A DNA stretch of 10,942 nucleotides from an uncultured Actinomycetes bacterium (GCA_903898855.1 CAIUHB010000144.1:1-10942); one strand, 5' to 3'; positions 1-8,033 are shown, numbered from the stretch's first letter. Notes: generated by a model from the letters alone, not told the origin. Program-made: numbers and translations.

Positions 1-2
1 AC

Positions 3-575
3 GTCGATTCGCCGATGGCAATTTCTGCACTCAACTATTATCGAGAAGCCGTTCGCGACAACGCCACCGAGATCAAAGCAGGAGTATCCGAACACTGGGC
101 AAACCAAGATCCCTTTGATGCCGGCACGCTTTTCCAGGCATTTACCACCGAAGAATCAAAGCGGCTCAACGAAAATGAAGGACCATCGATTCTAATTTCG
201 GCAAGTGGAATGGCTTCAGGCGGACGAGTTGTTCACCATCTAGCTTTTATGTTGCCTGATCCTAAGAACACAGTCATCTTGGTTGGATTCCAAGCAATTG
301 GAACTCGTGGACGTCAGCTGATTGAAGGCGCAGATAAGGTCAAGATTCATGGCGACTGGGTAAATGTCGCCGCTCATATTGCAAACGTTGAGAGCTTCTC
401 CGTTCACGCAGATGGCGATGAACTCATTCAATGGCTAAAAACAATTAATAAGCCCACGCATCTTTACCTGGTGCATGGCGAGCCAGAGAGCCAAGCAACT
501 TTTAAGAGTCGACTTGTAAAAGAGTTAGGTTGGGATGTCGTGATTCCAAATAGCGGCGAGAGCTTTACGCTGTAG
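3..575 (+). CDS. beta-CASP metallo-beta-lactamase fold RNA nuclease, C-terminal part (5' end outside window)
   Basis: The reading frame is open to the left edge and begins with Val-Asp-Ser-Pro-Met-Ala, the conserved VDSPMA stretch inside beta-CASP nucleases. The ATG at 15 is therefore internal and the true start lies upstream of the window. About 190 residues are visible. Counting from that internal Met, ISASGMASGGRV at 61-72 is followed by two His (74-75; motif B region), then GFQAIGTRGR at 91-100, SVHADGDEL at 129-137 (motif C His) and LVHGEPE at 152-158, the conserved end of the RNA-metabolising MBL domain. This set fits the RNA-processing beta-CASP group (TTHA0252/YSH1-like), which cleaves RNA in the cytoplasm with two zinc ions. 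The N-terminal HxHxDH zinc motif is not in the window, so activity cannot be judged. Its last 11 bases overlap the convergent acetyltransferase gene. The family assignment is firm; the exact substrate is unknown. Confidence 0.9.
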   Translation, partial: VDSPMAISALNYYREAVRDNATEIKAGVSEHWANQDPFDAGTLFQAFTTEESKRLNENEGPSILISASGMASGGRVVHHLAFMLPDPKNTVILVGFQAIGTRGRQLIEGADKVKIHGDWVNVAAHIANVESFSVHADGDELIQWLKTINKPTHLYLVHGEPESQATFKSRLVKELGWDVVIPNSGESFTL

Positions 576-1044
576 GAGTTCCAAGTTTTGTAAGTGCTTC
601 TCCATCAACTCTAAATACAGTCCACTCATCCATGGGAACCGCTCCCAATGATTTATAGAAATTAATCGAAGGTTCGTTCCAATCTAAAACCCACCACTGC
701 AGCCGGGAATACCCACGCTCTACGCAGATCTGAGCCAAGTTCTTGAGAAGCGCTACTCCATAGCCCTTGCCCCGATACGCTGGGTCAACATAGAGATCTT
801 CGAGATAAATACCGTGAGTTCCCATCCACGTTGAATAGTTGAGGAACCAGATGGAGATACCCACAATTTCACCATCGACATCAACAACATGAGCAAATAC
901 TTTTGGGTCCGGCCCAAAGAGTGCCTGGTGCAAGTTCTCGGCTGTCGACTTAACCGCATCCGGAGCTTTCTCGTAAACTGCTAGATCTTTGATGAGTTGC
1001 AGAATTGCCGGAACATCCTCCGGTGCTGCTGCTCTGATACTCAT
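565..1044 (-). CDS. GNAT acetyltransferase resembling diamine/spermidine N-acetyltransferase (SSAT)
   Basis: This 159-residue protein is the normal length for the SSAT-like branch of the GNAT family, which moves acetyl from acetyl-CoA to amines such as polyamines or thialysine. Visible marks are the N-terminal MSIRAAAPEDVPAI stretch, LAVYEKAPD at 21-29, NYSTW at 69-73, the very typical GIYLEDLYVDP at 78-88, the acetyl-CoA pyrophosphate loop RGKGYG at 91-96, and VLDWNEPSINFYKSLGA at 119-135 with the probable general acid Tyr130. The ATG follows directly on the TAA of the dehydrogenase gene with no spacer, so the two are surely co-transcribed and probably translationally coupled. A weak GAGTGG ribosome site lies 8 nt upstream inside the dehydrogenase gene. 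The substrate is inferred only from family resemblance; bacterial members of this branch act on varied amines. Confidence 0.88.
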   Translation of the reverse strand: MSIRAAAPEDVPAILQLIKDLAVYEKAPDAVKSTAENLHQALFGPDPKVFAHVVDVDGEIVGISIWFLNYSTWMGTHGIYLEDLYVDPAYRGKGYGVALLKNLAQICVERGYSRLQWWVLDWNEPSINFYKSLGAVPMDEWTVFRVDGEALTKLGTPTA

Positions 1045-1794
1045 TTACTTAACCACTCGATGAACTTTATGATTCGCCGCTTGGGCAATCGGGCGGACAA
1101 TAAGAGAATCAATATTTACATGTTCAGGGAGCATGACCGACCACCTGATGGTCTCGGCGATATCTTCGGCAACGAGCGGTGCCTCAACTCCTTGATAGAC
1201 CTTCTCGGCCTTAGCCCCATCCCCTGCATTGCGATTGAGCGCGAACTCTTCAGTCTTAACCATGCCCGGTGCAATCTCGGTTACCCGAATCGGAGTTCCG
1301 TTTAATTCAAGTCGCAAAGTATTGGCCAGCGAACGTTCAGCGAACTTCGCCGCAACATAACTTCCGCCATTCTCGTAGGCGGCATGGGCCGCGGTCGAGG
1401 AGATAATCACAATATGGCCGCTGCCTTGGGCGATCATCAGCGGTGCAATCGCTTTAGTCATACGTACCGAGCCAACTACGTTGACATCGAAAGTCTTGGC
1501 CCAGACTTCTGGATCCGAGTCGAGCACGCTCTGGGCATCAAAGGCGCCACCTGCGTTGTTAACTAGTACTGCAATCTCTTTGCCATTAAGTGAAGCTGCA
1601 AATGCATCAACTGAGTTTTGATCTGTGACATCAAGCCTCGCTATCTGAATACGAGCGTCCTCGGCGGCCAATTGTTGGAGTTTTTCTTCACGTCTGGCAG
1701 TTGCAATCACCGTAAAGCCATTGTCGGCAAGTAATTTTGCGGTAGCGCGACCAATTCCGCTGCTAGCGCCGGTGATGACTGCATATCGACTCAT
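1045..1794 (-). CDS. short-chain dehydrogenase/reductase (classical SDR, probably NADP-dependent)
   Basis: The 249-residue protein has all the marks of a classical SDR: the cofactor loop TGASSGIG at 8-15, Arg34-Arg35 after the second beta strand (which favours NADP(H)), LDVTD at 54-58, NNAG at 79-82, Asn105, the catalytic Ser pair at 132-133, and Tyr146 with Lys150 in SYVAAK. It resembles the YdfG/serine 3-dehydrogenase-like group acting on small hydroxy acids or alcohols, but the substrate cannot be read from the sequence. It is the first gene of a two-gene unit with the acetyltransferase. No Shine-Dalgarno sequence precedes the ATG; instead a TAGAGT box lies exactly 6 nt upstream, which suggests a leaderless message. 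The gene diverges from tldD across 66 bp. Confidence 0.92.
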   Translation of the reverse strand: MSRYAVITGASSGIGRATAKLLADNGFTVIATARREEKLQQLAAEDARIQIARLDVTDQNSVDAFAASLNGKEIAVLVNNAGGAFDAQSVLDSDPEVWAKTFDVNVVGSVRMTKAIAPLMIAQGSGHIVIISSTAAHAAYENGGSYVAAKFAERSLANTLRLELNGTPIRVTEIAPGMVKTEEFALNRNAGDGAKAEKVYQGVEAPLVAEDIAETIRWSVMLPEHVNIDSLIVRPIAQAANHKVHRVVK

Positions 1795-1800
1795 GAGCAG

Positions 1801-1806
1801 ACTCTA
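1801..1806 (-). promoter_or_regulatory. -10 box of a probable leaderless promoter for the dehydrogenase gene
   Basis: On the minus strand TAGAGT is followed by six bases (CTGCTC) and then the ATG at 1794. With usual -10 spacing, transcription would begin at the A of the start codon. No Shine-Dalgarno sequence and no clear -35 box are visible. The same arrangement recurs at 7991 and 8028. Confidence 0.5.
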
Positions 1807-1846
1807 GCGTGAGGTATTAGCTTCCTTGAATTTATTGATGAAGTAG

Positions 1847-1853
1847 AGAAAGG
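1847..1853 (+). promoter_or_regulatory. ribosome binding site of tldD
   Basis: AGAAAGG lies 7 nt before the ATG at 1861 and favours that Met over the adjacent ATG at 1864. Candidate -10 boxes for this gene are TAGCGT (1805-1810) and TAGCTT (1818-1823), either of which would give a short leader containing this site. They are weak calls. Confidence 0.5.
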
Positions 1854-1860
1854 TAGGGGC

Positions 1861-3369
1861 ATGATGAGTGAACATACGGTCGATGCAGATTTTCTAGCTC
1901 TCCCATTAGCGGAGGTCACCCAAGCTGGAATCGAGGCAGCTCAAAGCCTTGGCGCCTCACATGTAGATATTCGCATCGAGCGAGTTCGCACCGGCATCTT
2001 GCAAGTTCGAGATGTTGCACTGGAAACTCAATCAGATGACACCATCGCCGGAATCGGTCTTCGCGTGATCGTTGATGGAGCCTGGGGTTTTGCTTCCTCG
2101 CCAACAATCTCAGTAGAGCAAGCGCGCAAACTCGCAAAGCAAGCAGTTGACCTGGCCCGAATCAGCAAGCCACTCTCAACAGAATTTATTGAACTTGCAC
2201 CGGAACCAGTTTACAAAAATCGCCAATGGGTCAGCTCTTACGAAATAGATCCATTTAGCGTCGCCACTGAAGAGAAAATCGAACGCTTAACCGATCTCAA
2301 CTCCCGCCTGCTAAAAAGCGAAGTGGTTAATCACGCCGAAGCCTTCACTATGTTTGTGAAGGAACAGAAGCATTATGCCGATTCATACGGAACTTCTACT
2401 ACTCAACAAAGAGTGCGCATGCAATCCTCTATCGAGGCAATCAATATTGGAAGTGATGGATTTGAATCTATCCGCACTTTGGCACAACCCGCTGGCTATG
2501 GCTGGGAGTGGATGGGCAACTCGGTCTGGAAGTGGGATGAAGAAATTGATGAGCTGCCAACTCTGCTCGCTGAAAAAGTTAAGGCGCCAATTGTCGAACC
2601 AGGTCGCTATGACTTACTCATTCATCCATCCAACCTTTGGCTCACCATTCACGAATCCATTGGCCATGCCACTGAACTAGATCGCGCAGTGGGATATGAA
2701 GCCAACTACGCCGGAACCTCTTTTGCTACACCGGACAAACTCGGAACTTTAAAGTATGGATCAGCGCTCATGAATATCACCGGCGATCGGATTGTCGAAC
2801 ATGGTTTGAGCACTATCGGCTTTGATGATGAAGGCGTCGAGGCGCAGCAGTGGGATATCGTTAAAGAAGGAACTCTCGTGGGTTACCAACTTGATCGCCG
2901 CATTGCGGCCCGAGTAGGTCAAAATCGAAGTAATGGATGCGCCTTCGCAGATTCACCATCACATATTCCGATTCAACGCATGCCAAATGTCTCGCTAAAA
3001 GCTAATCTAAATGGTCCTGACTTAGCTGGACTCATCGCCAGCGTCGATGATGGAATCATGATCAAGGGCGATAACTCGTGGTCCATTGATATGCAACGTT
3101 ACAACTTCCAATTTACTGGTCAACAATTCCATCGAATAAAAGGCGGAAAAATTGTGGGTCAACTTCGCAATGTCGCTTATCAATCTATGACAACTGATTT
3201 CTGGGGCTCGATGAAGGCGGTTGGAAATCAATCAACCTGGGTCCTAGGTGGCGCATTTAACTGCGGCAAAGCCCAACCAGGCCAAGTAGCTGCAGTAAGT
3301 CATGGAGCTCCGGCGGCAATATTTGAACAAGTCAACGTACTCAATACAGCAGCAGAGGCGGGCAGATAA
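1861..3369 (+). CDS. tldD: TldD, catalytic subunit of the TldD/TldE metallopeptidase
   Basis: The 502-residue protein is slightly longer than usual for TldD (about 480). The family's zinc motif HExxxH is intact as HESIGH at 264-269 (His264, Glu265, His268-Gly-His region), in the context LTIHESIGHATELDR. The conserved C-terminal cysteine, the further zinc ligand known from the TldD family, is Cys468 in NCGKAQPGQ, followed by VSHGAPAA. The TldD-TldE heterodimer is a cytoplasmic peptidase that threads unfolded peptides. In enterobacteria it trims microcin B17 and degrades CcdA antitoxin; the role in actinobacteria is not established. The stop codon overlaps the start of tldE by one base (TAATG), so equal translation of both subunits is expected. 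No gene for a modified peptide is visible in the window. Identification is firm. Confidence 0.95.
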   Translation: MMSEHTVDADFLALPLAEVTQAGIEAAQSLGASHVDIRIERVRTGILQVRDVALETQSDDTIAGIGLRVIVDGAWGFASSPTISVEQARKLAKQAVDLARISKPLSTEFIELAPEPVYKNRQWVSSYEIDPFSVATEEKIERLTDLNSRLLKSEVVNHAEAFTMFVKEQKHYADSYGTSTTQQRVRMQSSIEAINIGSDGFESIRTLAQPAGYGWEWMGNSVWKWDEEIDELPTLLAEKVKAPIVEPGRYDLLIHPSNLWLTIHESIGHATELDRAVGYEANYAGTSFATPDKLGTLKYGSALMNITGDRIVEHGLSTIGFDDEGVEAQQWDIVKEGTLVGYQLDRRIAARVGQNRSNGCAFADSPSHIPIQRMPNVSLKANLNGPDLAGLIASVDDGIMIKGDNSWSIDMQRYNFQFTGQQFHRIKGGKIVGQLRNVAYQSMTTDFWGSMKAVGNQSTWVLGGAFNCGKAQPGQVAAVSHGAPAAIFEQVNVLNTAAEAGR

Positions 3370-4757
3370 TGAAGCCACAAGAGATCATTGAGCGCATTAC
3401 ATCAGCTGCTAACTATGACGATTGCATTGTTATTGTTGAAGGTAAAAGCCAAACTAATCTTCGCTGGGCGAGCAGCACGCTCACCACAAATGGCCACATC
3501 ACCGAACAGAGTGTGACTGTTATTGCATTTGCATCAGTACCCGGCGGGATGGCAACAAGTTCGATTACCTATCCAGATGTCGCTCCGGAGGATTGCCAGC
3601 GAATCGCGCAAGAAGTTGGCGCTGCGGCTCGGGCCTCAGGTGCCGCCGAAGATTACGCAGAACTTGTGAAAGATAAATCGATCGGTGAATGGAATGCAGA
3701 GCACCTAGCGACCTCTCCAGAAGTATTTAAAAACACCGTTGGAAATCTTGGCGAAATGTTTGCCAAGTCGATTCACGACGGCATAGAACTCTTTGGTTAT
3801 GCCGAGCATACCCACCGGACTACTTGGGTGGGCTCCAAAGGTGGACTTCGCCTTCGCTTTGATCAACCAGATGGCCGAATTGAAATGACCGGAAAATCCC
3901 ATGGTCGTTCACGTTCAACCTGGGAAGGCGTAGCAACTCGAGATTTCAGCAATGTCGATATCGCAAAAATTGATGCGGCAATTCGTACTCGCCTAGATTG
4001 GCAAGGAAATACTCGTTCGATTCCAGCTGGACGTTACGACACCGTCTTTCCATCTGGCTCAATCGCCGATCTCTATACCTACATGCTCTGGTCCTCAGCT
4101 GGAAAGAGCGCAGCAGAAGGACGCTCTGTCTTTTCCAACAAATCTGGCGGCAGCGCAACTACTCGAATCGGAGAGAAGCTAGCTAATCTGCCGATAAATA
4201 TCTATTCAGATTCCTCTTATCCAGGTCTGGAATCTTCTCCATTCGTCACCGCTTCATCCTCGGATGAAGTTCGCTCTGTTTTTGATAATGGAATGAGCTT
4301 GCGCAAATCTGATTGGTTTACCAACGGCGAGCTAAGCGCGCTCATCCAAACTCGCGCTTCAGCACAGCAAACAAATCTTCCATATGTACCAATAGGTGAG
4401 AATTTCATTATCGATCTTCCGGGAGCGAGCGGAAGCTTGGAAGATTTAGTCAAGAAAGTTGATCATGGACTGTTGGTCACCACACTTTGGTATATCCGAA
4501 TGGTTGATCCCACATCACTACTTCTTACTGGACTAACTCGCGATGGCGTCTATGAAATTAAGGGTGGAGAAGTTGTAGGCGCGGTCAACAACTTCCGCTG
4601 GAATGACTCACCTGTTGAGCTGCTCAAGCGAATCAAGGCAGTGGGTGCGACCTGCATCACTCAACCTCGTGAATGGGCGGGTGACGTGGAACGAGTCGCT
4701 GCTCCCCCAATGATTCTGGGTGACTTCAACATGTCCACCATCAGTCAAGCCAACTAA
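3369..4757 (+). CDS. tldE: TldE (PmbA), non-catalytic partner of TldD
   Basis: This 462-residue protein is of the PmbA/TldE family and normal in length. It shares the fold of TldD but has no HExxxH motif in the matching region (near AGRYDTVFPSGS), as expected for the partner subunit that shapes the peptide channel. The C-terminal part has the typical VDPTSLLLTGLTRDGVY stretch followed by GGEVVGAVNNFRW and PVELL. Its ATG shares the A of the tldD stop codon, so translation is coupled. It ends 34 bp before the mannose synthase gene on the same strand. Adjacent tldD-tldE genes are the common bacterial arrangement, which supports both calls. Confidence 0.93.
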   Translation: MKPQEIIERITSAANYDDCIVIVEGKSQTNLRWASSTLTTNGHITEQSVTVIAFASVPGGMATSSITYPDVAPEDCQRIAQEVGAAARASGAAEDYAELVKDKSIGEWNAEHLATSPEVFKNTVGNLGEMFAKSIHDGIELFGYAEHTHRTTWVGSKGGLRLRFDQPDGRIEMTGKSHGRSRSTWEGVATRDFSNVDIAKIDAAIRTRLDWQGNTRSIPAGRYDTVFPSGSIADLYTYMLWSSAGKSAAEGRSVFSNKSGGSATTRIGEKLANLPINIYSDSSYPGLESSPFVTASSSDEVRSVFDNGMSLRKSDWFTNGELSALIQTRASAQQTNLPYVPIGENFIIDLPGASGSLEDLVKKVDHGLLVTTLWYIRMVDPTSLLLTGLTRDGVYEIKGGEVVGAVNNFRWNDSPVELLKRIKAVGATCITQPREWAGDVERVAAPPMILGDFNMSTISQAN

Positions 4758-4777
4758 GCATTCTCAGGAATCTGCCT

Positions 4778-4783
4778 TAGAGT
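4778..4783 (+). promoter_or_regulatory. possible -10 box for the mannose synthase gene
   Basis: TAGAGT lies 8 nt before the ATG at 4792, in the 34-bp gap after tldE. No Shine-Dalgarno sequence is near that ATG. The hexamer is identical to the box before the dehydrogenase gene, but the spacing is 8 rather than 6 nt, so this is the weakest of the four similar sites. Transcription by read-through from tldE is equally possible. Confidence 0.35.
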
Positions 4784-4791
4784 TCTCACCT

Positions 4792-5520
4792 ATGTCTGAC
4801 GTTCCAAACCTCGTAATCATCCCAACCTATAACGAGGCTGGAAATATCTCGCGCCAAATCGCAGAACTCGAAAACGTTCGCAGTCACCTTGCTCCCGATC
4901 ATCTCTTTGATGTGCTGATTGTCGATGATGGAAGTCCGGACGGAACTGCAAAGCTAGTAACTGACTTAAACCTTCCTTGGATTTCGGTCGAGGTGCGTAG
5001 CGAGAAGTCAGGACTTGGTAATGCCTACAAGCATGGCTTTGCTTGGGCTAAGGCGCGCGGTTATAAGTTTGTCATTGAGATGGATGCCGATGGCAGTCAC
5101 CAGACCAAGGACTTATACAAACTTCTTGAGGCTCCGGCAGTAAATGATTTGGTTATCGGCAGCCGGTGGATCCCAGAAGGCGAAGTGGAAAATTGGCCAC
5201 TTCATCGCCGCTTACTCTCCCAGTTTGGAAATGTTTACTCATCTATTGCCCTGGGTTTTAAAATCAAAGACTCCACCAGCGGGTTTAGAAGAATTTCACT
5301 AACCGCCCTCGACGAGATTGATATGAGCACCATCAATGCCAAGGGATATGGCTTTCAAATTGAAATGGCTTATCGAATTGCTAAGTCAGGCCGGACTGTT
5401 TGCGAAGTGCCGATTACATTTATTGAGCGTATCGAAGGCAAGTCAAAGATGAGCATTGCCATTGTTATTGAAGCCCTGCTACTCATAGCCGAGTTGGGCA
5501 TCCAGCGAATCTTCTTTTAA
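4792..5520 (+). CDS. polyprenol monophosphomannose synthase (DPM1-like GT2 glycosyltransferase)
   Basis: This enzyme transfers mannose from GDP-mannose to polyprenyl phosphate at the inner membrane face, making the lipid-linked mannose used by later mannosyltransferases. The frame stays open upstream to a GTG at 4720 inside tldE, but ATG 4792 is chosen because it gives 242 residues, puts the first strand right after the start, and avoids the overlap. Motifs are PTYNE at 11-15, VDDGSPDGT at 44-52, the metal- and nucleotide-binding Asp98-Ala-Asp100, GSRWIPEG at 123-130, STSGFRR at 161-167 and KGYGFQIEMAYR at 184-195. It is a single GT2 domain without the transmembrane tail of some bacterial DPM enzymes, although the end is hydrophobic (about 223-242). 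Its stop overlaps the start of the next gene by one base (TAATG). The GT2 call is firm; mannose is inferred from the DPM1-like motifs and the neighbouring mannosyltransferase. Confidence 0.88.
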   Translation: MSDVPNLVIIPTYNEAGNISRQIAELENVRSHLAPDHLFDVLIVDDGSPDGTAKLVTDLNLPWISVEVRSEKSGLGNAYKHGFAWAKARGYKFVIEMDADGSHQTKDLYKLLEAPAVNDLVIGSRWIPEGEVENWPLHRRLLSQFGNVYSSIALGFKIKDSTSGFRRISLTALDEIDMSTINAKGYGFQIEMAYRIAKSGRTVCEVPITFIERIEGKSKMSIAIVIEALLLIAELGIQRIFF

Positions 5521-6638
5521 TGCAACGAATTAAAAATCTATTCGCCTCCCCGCTTCGCCAAGCTTTGCTGGTCTATTTCGCCATTCGTTCCTTTATCTTC
5601 ACAGTTTTCTTCTTCGTTGCCCTCTCCCAAAACAGATCTCCGCGCGCAGTTATGCTCCGCTGGGATGCGGCTTGGTTCCGTCGAATCGCACTCGAGGGTT
5701 ATGGCCACCTCACCGTAAATAGTTCGCATCGCCATCAATGGGATTACGCATTCTTTCCATTGTTTCCAAACATTGAACGTTGGATGCATCGCCTGACAAA
5801 TATAAGTTTGAATACATCTGGCTTACTCATCAATTTAGCCGCTTCGCTCGTTGCAGCTGCCGGAATTTATACAATCGCACAAAGACTCTATTCACCAAAG
5901 GTCGCGATATTTGCCGTAATTGCCTGGGCTTTGATGCCAGCTGGTTATGTTCAATGGTTGGCCTATAGCGAGTCGCTATTTACTGCATTTGCCGCTTGGT
6001 CACTAGTGGCTTTGCTGCGCAAACATTGGCTGCGGGCGGGATTCCTGGCCTTTCTCGCCGGTACCACGCGCGCGCTAGGTATTGCACTTGTTCTCGCCAT
6101 TGGAATTGCGGCGTTGCATGAGTATTACAAGACTAGAGATTTTAAGAATTGGCGGCCTTTTGTAGCAGCTGCCATTTCCCCAATTGGGCTCTTAACTTTC
6201 ATGTGGTGGGTAGGCACAAAGACTCATCGCCTTTTTGGTTACTTCTGGGTGCAGCGTAACTGGGGAATGCAGCTCGATTATGGCCTTGAGTTTGCGCACT
6301 GGATCTATCTACATCTAGGTGGAAAGTATTTTTACTTTGGCTGGGGAACGTTACTTGCTCTTGCCTTCGTTGCATTTATTTACTATCGCAACTTTAAAGA
6401 TAGACAGCCATTGCCACTGCTGGTCTTTACAACAATCACGCTCTTCTTCACTTTTACTCCGCAAGGTTTCTTTGAATGTAAGCCTCGCTATGCCATGCCT
6501 GATTTCGCGCTCTTGTTCCCGATCGCGCTCTGGTTTGGAAACCGCAAGCGAACACATGCAATTATTGTCTTGGGAATTTATACCCTGGCCACTGCCGCCT
6601 TTACGGCCTTTACCTTGCTCGGCAAAGGCCCTCCGTAA
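5520..6638 (+). CDS. PIG-V-like polytopic mannosyltransferase
   Basis: This 372-residue membrane protein has many hydrophobic segments (for example about 14-36, 101-121, 127-166, 172-200, 213-231, 275-288, 298-313, 328-340, 347-367). Motifs typical of the PIG-V (GPI mannosyltransferase 2) family are RWDAAWF at 47-53 with IALEGYG after it, AFFPLFP at 77-83, YSESLFT at 149-155, GTTRALG at 181-187 and PRYAMP at 322-327. In that family the acidic residue in the first extracytoplasmic loop (here Asp49) is part of the active site and polyprenol- or dolichol-phosphate mannose is the donor. The gene starts within the stop codon of the mannose synthase gene, so donor synthesis and use are translationally coupled. 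The acceptor (lipid, glycan or protein) cannot be seen. It ends 5 bp from the convergent gabT stop. Confidence 0.83.
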   Translation: MQRIKNLFASPLRQALLVYFAIRSFIFTVFFFVALSQNRSPRAVMLRWDAAWFRRIALEGYGHLTVNSSHRHQWDYAFFPLFPNIERWMHRLTNISLNTSGLLINLAASLVAAAGIYTIAQRLYSPKVAIFAVIAWALMPAGYVQWLAYSESLFTAFAAWSLVALLRKHWLRAGFLAFLAGTTRALGIALVLAIGIAALHEYYKTRDFKNWRPFVAAAISPIGLLTFMWWVGTKTHRLFGYFWVQRNWGMQLDYGLEFAHWIYLHLGGKYFYFGWGTLLALAFVAFIYYRNFKDRQPLPLLVFTTITLFFTFTPQGFFECKPRYAMPDFALLFPIALWFGNRKRTHAIIVLGIYTLATAAFTAFTLLGKGPP

Positions 6639-6643
6639 TCTAT

Positions 6644-7984
6644 TTAGAGTGAAGCGAACGCTTCTTCGAGAACTGAAAGCGCATCATTGAGCAGCTCATC
6701 GGTGATAACGATTGGCGGCAAGAAGCGAATCACGTTGGCATAAGTACCAGCGTTGAGAATGAGAACGCCTTTGCTCTGGCAATACTTGATGACCTTGTTC
6801 ATGGCATCTGAGTTGGGTTCCTTGGAACCTGGAACTACTAATTCAATTGCTTGCATTGCACCGCGACCACGCACTTCACCGATCACTGGGTACTTTGTAG
6901 CAAGTGCACGAAGGGCAGCAGCCAAAATATCTCCGATGTAGCGAGCGCGAGCCACTAAGTTCTCGGACTCCATAGTTTCAAATGCGCCAAGTGCGGCAGC
7001 GCATGAGATTGGGTTTCCGCCATAAGTACCACCGAGGCCGGCAACGTGTGAAGAATCCATTATCTCTGCTCGACCAGTTACAGCAGCAAGTGGAAGTCCG
7101 CCCGCAATACCTTTTGCAGTCACGATGAGATCGGGTTCTACGCCCTCATCCTCAACAGCAAACATATGACCAGTGCGAGTAAAGCCGGTCTGAACTTCAT
7201 CAGCGATAAAGACAATGCCATGTTCGGTGGCAAATTTCGAGAGGCCAGGAAGGAATCCCTTTGGTGGAACTATGAATCCACCCTCACCTTGAATTGGCTC
7301 AATCAAAATAGCCGCAACGTTATGCGCGCCAATTTCTTTCTCAATCTTGTGAGTAATTAGCTCGAGCGCATCTTCGGTAATTGTTGCTGGGTTACCAGTC
7401 CAACGATATGGATATGGCATTGGTACTCGATAAACCTCTGGTGCAAATGGTCCGAATCCCTCTTTGTATGGCATGTTCTTTGCAGTTAGTGCCATGGTGA
7501 GGTTAGTGCGACCGTGATAGCTGTGTTCAAAGACAACAATTGCCGGACGCTTGGTGTAGTGACGGGCAATCTTGATTGCATTCTCAACTGCTTCGGCTCC
7601 CGAGTTAACAAGAAGTGACTTCTTCTTGAAGGTACCGGGGGTCATTGCATTGAGCTTTTCGCAGACTTCGATGTAGCCCATATAAGGAGCGACGGTGAAG
7701 CAGGTATGTGTAAATTTCTGAACTTGCTCAATCACATTCTCGACAACTCGGGAAGCAGCGTTACCAACATTTGTTACGCCGATACCGGAGCCAAAATCGA
7801 TAATTTGATTGCCATCGATATCCAATAAAATAGCGTCGCTGGCACGTTCAATTACAACTGGAATCGACAAACCAAGTCCACCAGAAGTTGCGTCGCTGCG
7901 ACGTTGTAGCGCCTCGAGTGATTTGGGACCAGGAATTGAAGTCACCAACCGACGTTCTTGTGGCAGATTTGTAAGTGTTGTCAT
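6644..7984 (-). CDS. gabT: 4-aminobutyrate aminotransferase (class III, PLP-dependent)
   Basis: GabT moves the amino group of 4-aminobutyrate to 2-oxoglutarate, giving succinate semialdehyde and glutamate in the cytoplasm. The 446-residue length matches actinobacterial GabT. Seen in order: NSGAEAVENAIKIAR at 127-141 (PLP phosphate site), FEHSYHGRT at 152-160, IEPIQGEGG at 228-236, ADEVQTGFTRTG at 261-272 with the PLP-nitrogen Asp262, TAKGIAGGLP at 289-298 with the PLP lysine Lys291, and GGTYGGNP at 318-325. The start has no Shine-Dalgarno sequence but has a TAGACT box exactly 6 nt upstream. It is divergent from a decarboxylase-family gene, which fits amine or amino-acid catabolism. Closely related omega-aminotransferases (5-aminovalerate, putrescine) share these motifs, so the substrate is likely rather than proven. 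No succinate-semialdehyde dehydrogenase gene is in the window. Confidence 0.9.
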   Translation of the reverse strand: MTTLTNLPQERRLVTSIPGPKSLEALQRRSDATSGGLGLSIPVVIERASDAILLDIDGNQIIDFGSGIGVTNVGNAASRVVENVIEQVQKFTHTCFTVAPYMGYIEVCEKLNAMTPGTFKKKSLLVNSGAEAVENAIKIARHYTKRPAIVVFEHSYHGRTNLTMALTAKNMPYKEGFGPFAPEVYRVPMPYPYRWTGNPATITEDALELITHKIEKEIGAHNVAAILIEPIQGEGGFIVPPKGFLPGLSKFATEHGIVFIADEVQTGFTRTGHMFAVEDEGVEPDLIVTAKGIAGGLPLAAVTGRAEIMDSSHVAGLGGTYGGNPISCAAALGAFETMESENLVARARYIGDILAAALRALATKYPVIGEVRGRGAMQAIELVVPGSKEPNSDAMNKVIKYCQSKGVLILNAGTYANVIRFLPPIVITDELLNDALSVLEEAFASL

Positions 7985-7990
7985 GGGAAA

Positions 7991-7996
7991 AGTCTA
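7991..7996 (-). promoter_or_regulatory. -10 box of a probable leaderless promoter for gabT
   Basis: On the minus strand TAGACT is followed by six bases (TTTCCC) and the ATG at 7984. The predicted transcription start coincides with the start codon. No -35 box is convincing. It lies in the 55-bp divergent region shared with the decarboxylase gene. Confidence 0.55.
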
Positions 7997-8027
7997 AGGC
8001 TCATTTCTCCCCCACGAGACTTCAAGT

Positions 8028-8033
8028 TAGGCT
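8028..8033 (+). promoter_or_regulatory. -10 box of a probable leaderless promoter for the decarboxylase gene
   Basis: TAGGCT is followed by six bases (TACCTC) and the GTG at 8040, supporting that GTG as the start. There is no Shine-Dalgarno sequence. The two divergent -10 boxes are only 31 bp apart, so the upstream halves of the two promoters must overlap and the genes are likely to influence each other. AAGTCT (7990-7995) and AGACTT (8017-8022) form an inverted repeat in between; this is short and may be chance. Confidence 0.55.

Noticed and set aside
15..17. ATG as the start of the first gene
   Set aside because: It is the Met of the internal VDSPMA motif, and the frame is open to the left edge.
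4720..4791. Upstream GTG extension of the mannose synthase gene, overlapping tldE
   Set aside because: The extra 24 residues are polar and family-untypical; ATG 4792 places the first strand and PTYNE motif at the normal distance from the start.
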